Positions 63,410-64,000 of a stretch of DNA of 64,000 nucleotides are shown here, one piece after another (position 1 is the stretch's first letter; every line of letters begins with the position of its first letter). The DNA comes from Corynebacterium bouchesdurhonense (lineage in GTDB: Bacteria; Actinomycetota; Actinomycetes; Mycobacteriales; Mycobacteriaceae), in assembly GCF_900078305.2 (NCBI RefSeq), contig NZ_LT546028.1, positions 546,948-610,947 of the forward strand, given 5' to 3'. Under the pieces are notes generated by a model. It was not told the origin of the DNA. It worked only from the letters and a program-made list of their open reading frames with translations, and made no database searches. Made by a program: the position numbers and the translations under genes.

Positions 63410-64000
63410 ATGCTTTTCGACGCCCTCCCGCGCGACCCCGCCAACCCCATCCCGGGCGTGGTACACCTGCCCGGCTTCTTGGCCCTCGGCGAGCAGGAAG
63501 CCCTGGTGGCGCAGGCGCGCGAGCTGGCCAGGTCCGTCCAGGGCACGCCGGTGGCCATGCGGCGGCCCGTGCTGAAGGCGGGGCAGATGCAGGCGTGGAT
63601 GCTCTCGCTGGGCTGGTACTGGGCCACCCAGCCGTACCGCATGCTCACCGAGGTGGACGGGTACCCGGTGCCGCCGGTGCCGGAGAACTACCAGGCGCTG
63701 GCGGAGCGCATCCTCGCGGCGGCGCGGGAGATCGACCCGCGGGTGGGGCCTACGCCGGCGGTGGAGACGGCGCTGGTGAACTTCTACCCGCCGGGCGCGG
63801 GCATGGGCATGCACGTGGACGCCGAGGAGGAATCCGCAAACGCCGTGGTCAGTCTGTCCATCGGGGAGGAGACGGTGTTCCGCATCGAGGGGCCGCAAGG
63901 CAACCGGGACCTGTTGCTCATGTCAGGCGACGCCCTGGTGTTCGGCGGGCCGGCGCGCCGGGCGCGGCACGGGGTGCTGGGCGCCAAGCCGGGGACGGGC
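63410..64000 (+). CDS. alkB: AlkB-type DNA oxidative demethylase, 3' end outside window
   Basis: At least 197 residues, cut by the window end. 2-oxoglutarate/Fe(II) dioxygenase that removes alkyl lesions from bases. Seen: QMQAWMLSLGWYW (substrate lid), VNFYPPGAGMGMHVDAEE with the HxD iron ligands, FRIEG, and ARRARHGV with the third His. ATG 63410 runs straight into a motif copy (63412-63423, encoding LFDA), so the motif starts inside the start codon. A -10 CATACT at 63396-63401 suggests a leaderless mRNA. Confidence 0.9.
   Translation, partial: MLFDALPRDPANPIPGVVHLPGFLALGEQEALVAQARELARSVQGTPVAMRRPVLKAGQMQAWMLSLGWYWATQPYRMLTEVDGYPVPPVPENYQALAERILAAAREIDPRVGPTPAVETALVNFYPPGAGMGMHVDAEEESANAVVSLSIGEETVFRIEGPQGNRDLLLMSGDALVFGGPARRARHGVLGAKPGTG

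Overview
The window is a GC-rich (roughly two-thirds GC by eye) stretch of actinobacterial chromosome, almost certainly from a high-GC Corynebacterium. It lies just downstream of the dnaA-dnaN end of the replication origin region. It opens inside recF and continues dciA-like (DUF721), gyrB, gyrA, DUF3566, tRNA-Ile(GAT), tRNA-Ala(TGC). Further on it carries the classic Corynebacteriales block ppiA ... crgA-pknB-pknA-pbpA-rodA-pstP-fhaB-fhaA followed by tRNA-Leu(CAG). Corynebacterial hallmarks are an exact McbR-type box (TAGAC-N6-GTCTA) in front of a cystine-type symporter, probable leaderless starts, and a corynebacterial-style surface-protein C-terminus.

Layout. 0-8.2 kb: replication and topology genes. 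A small ribbon-helix-helix / degenerate Doc-like pair sits between gyrB and gyrA. 8.2-10.2 kb: AT-richer island beside tRNA-Ala with a Schlafen AlbA_2 / RecG-like ATPase gene. 10.2-14 kb: a small secreted protein and a large repeat surface protein. 13.9-19 kb: aldo/keto reductase, a YhgE/Pip membrane protein with a degenerate ABC ATPase and divergent TetR, and a membrane-anchored unknown. 19-22.5 kb: metF-metE. 22.4-23.7 kb: a DUF559-type nuclease gene between two copies of a long perfect hairpin. 23.7-36.7 kb: ppiA, rhomboid protease, a dense DnaA-box cluster, then the PknA/PknB cell-envelope operon, in which pknA carries an apparent frameshift, then a lipoprotein, a CDF transporter and tRNA-Leu. 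36.7-41.2 kb: MFS transporter and a probable nitric-oxide response set (multi-TM NnrS-like protein, Cys-rich HTH regulator, flavohemoglobin with a palindrome on its start codon). 41.2-42.9 kb: a glutaminase-STAS-SRPBCC fusion. 42.9-44.5 kb: a DUF222-HNH nuclease module between 18-bp direct repeats. 44.5-64 kb: GH13 enzyme, M20 peptidase/TetR, AMP nucleosidase, sirtuin, GT87 mannosyltransferase, cystine symporter, gamma carbonic anhydrase, ROK regulator, DUF885 protein, AbrB and TauE transporters, APC permease, hrpB, thpR, a decay scar, an acetyltransferase and a truncated alkB.

The most unusual signal is not a gene. A 12-base DNA word, GCGTCGNNAAGC (mostly GCGTCGANAAGC, often inside a longer GGGGGCGTCGANAAGC...GCCCC hairpin), occurs 26 times exactly in 64 kb. 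It appears in both orientations, in genes in all three reading frames and between genes. A rough random expectation is below one copy. It is absent from the AT-rich island body.

Other points for follow-up are the origin-like DnaA-box cluster at 25.0-25.26 kb, two nuclease genes each bracketed by palindromic repeats, two symmetric divergent promoters that would yield leaderless mRNAs in both directions, and the degenerate Doc-like toxin.
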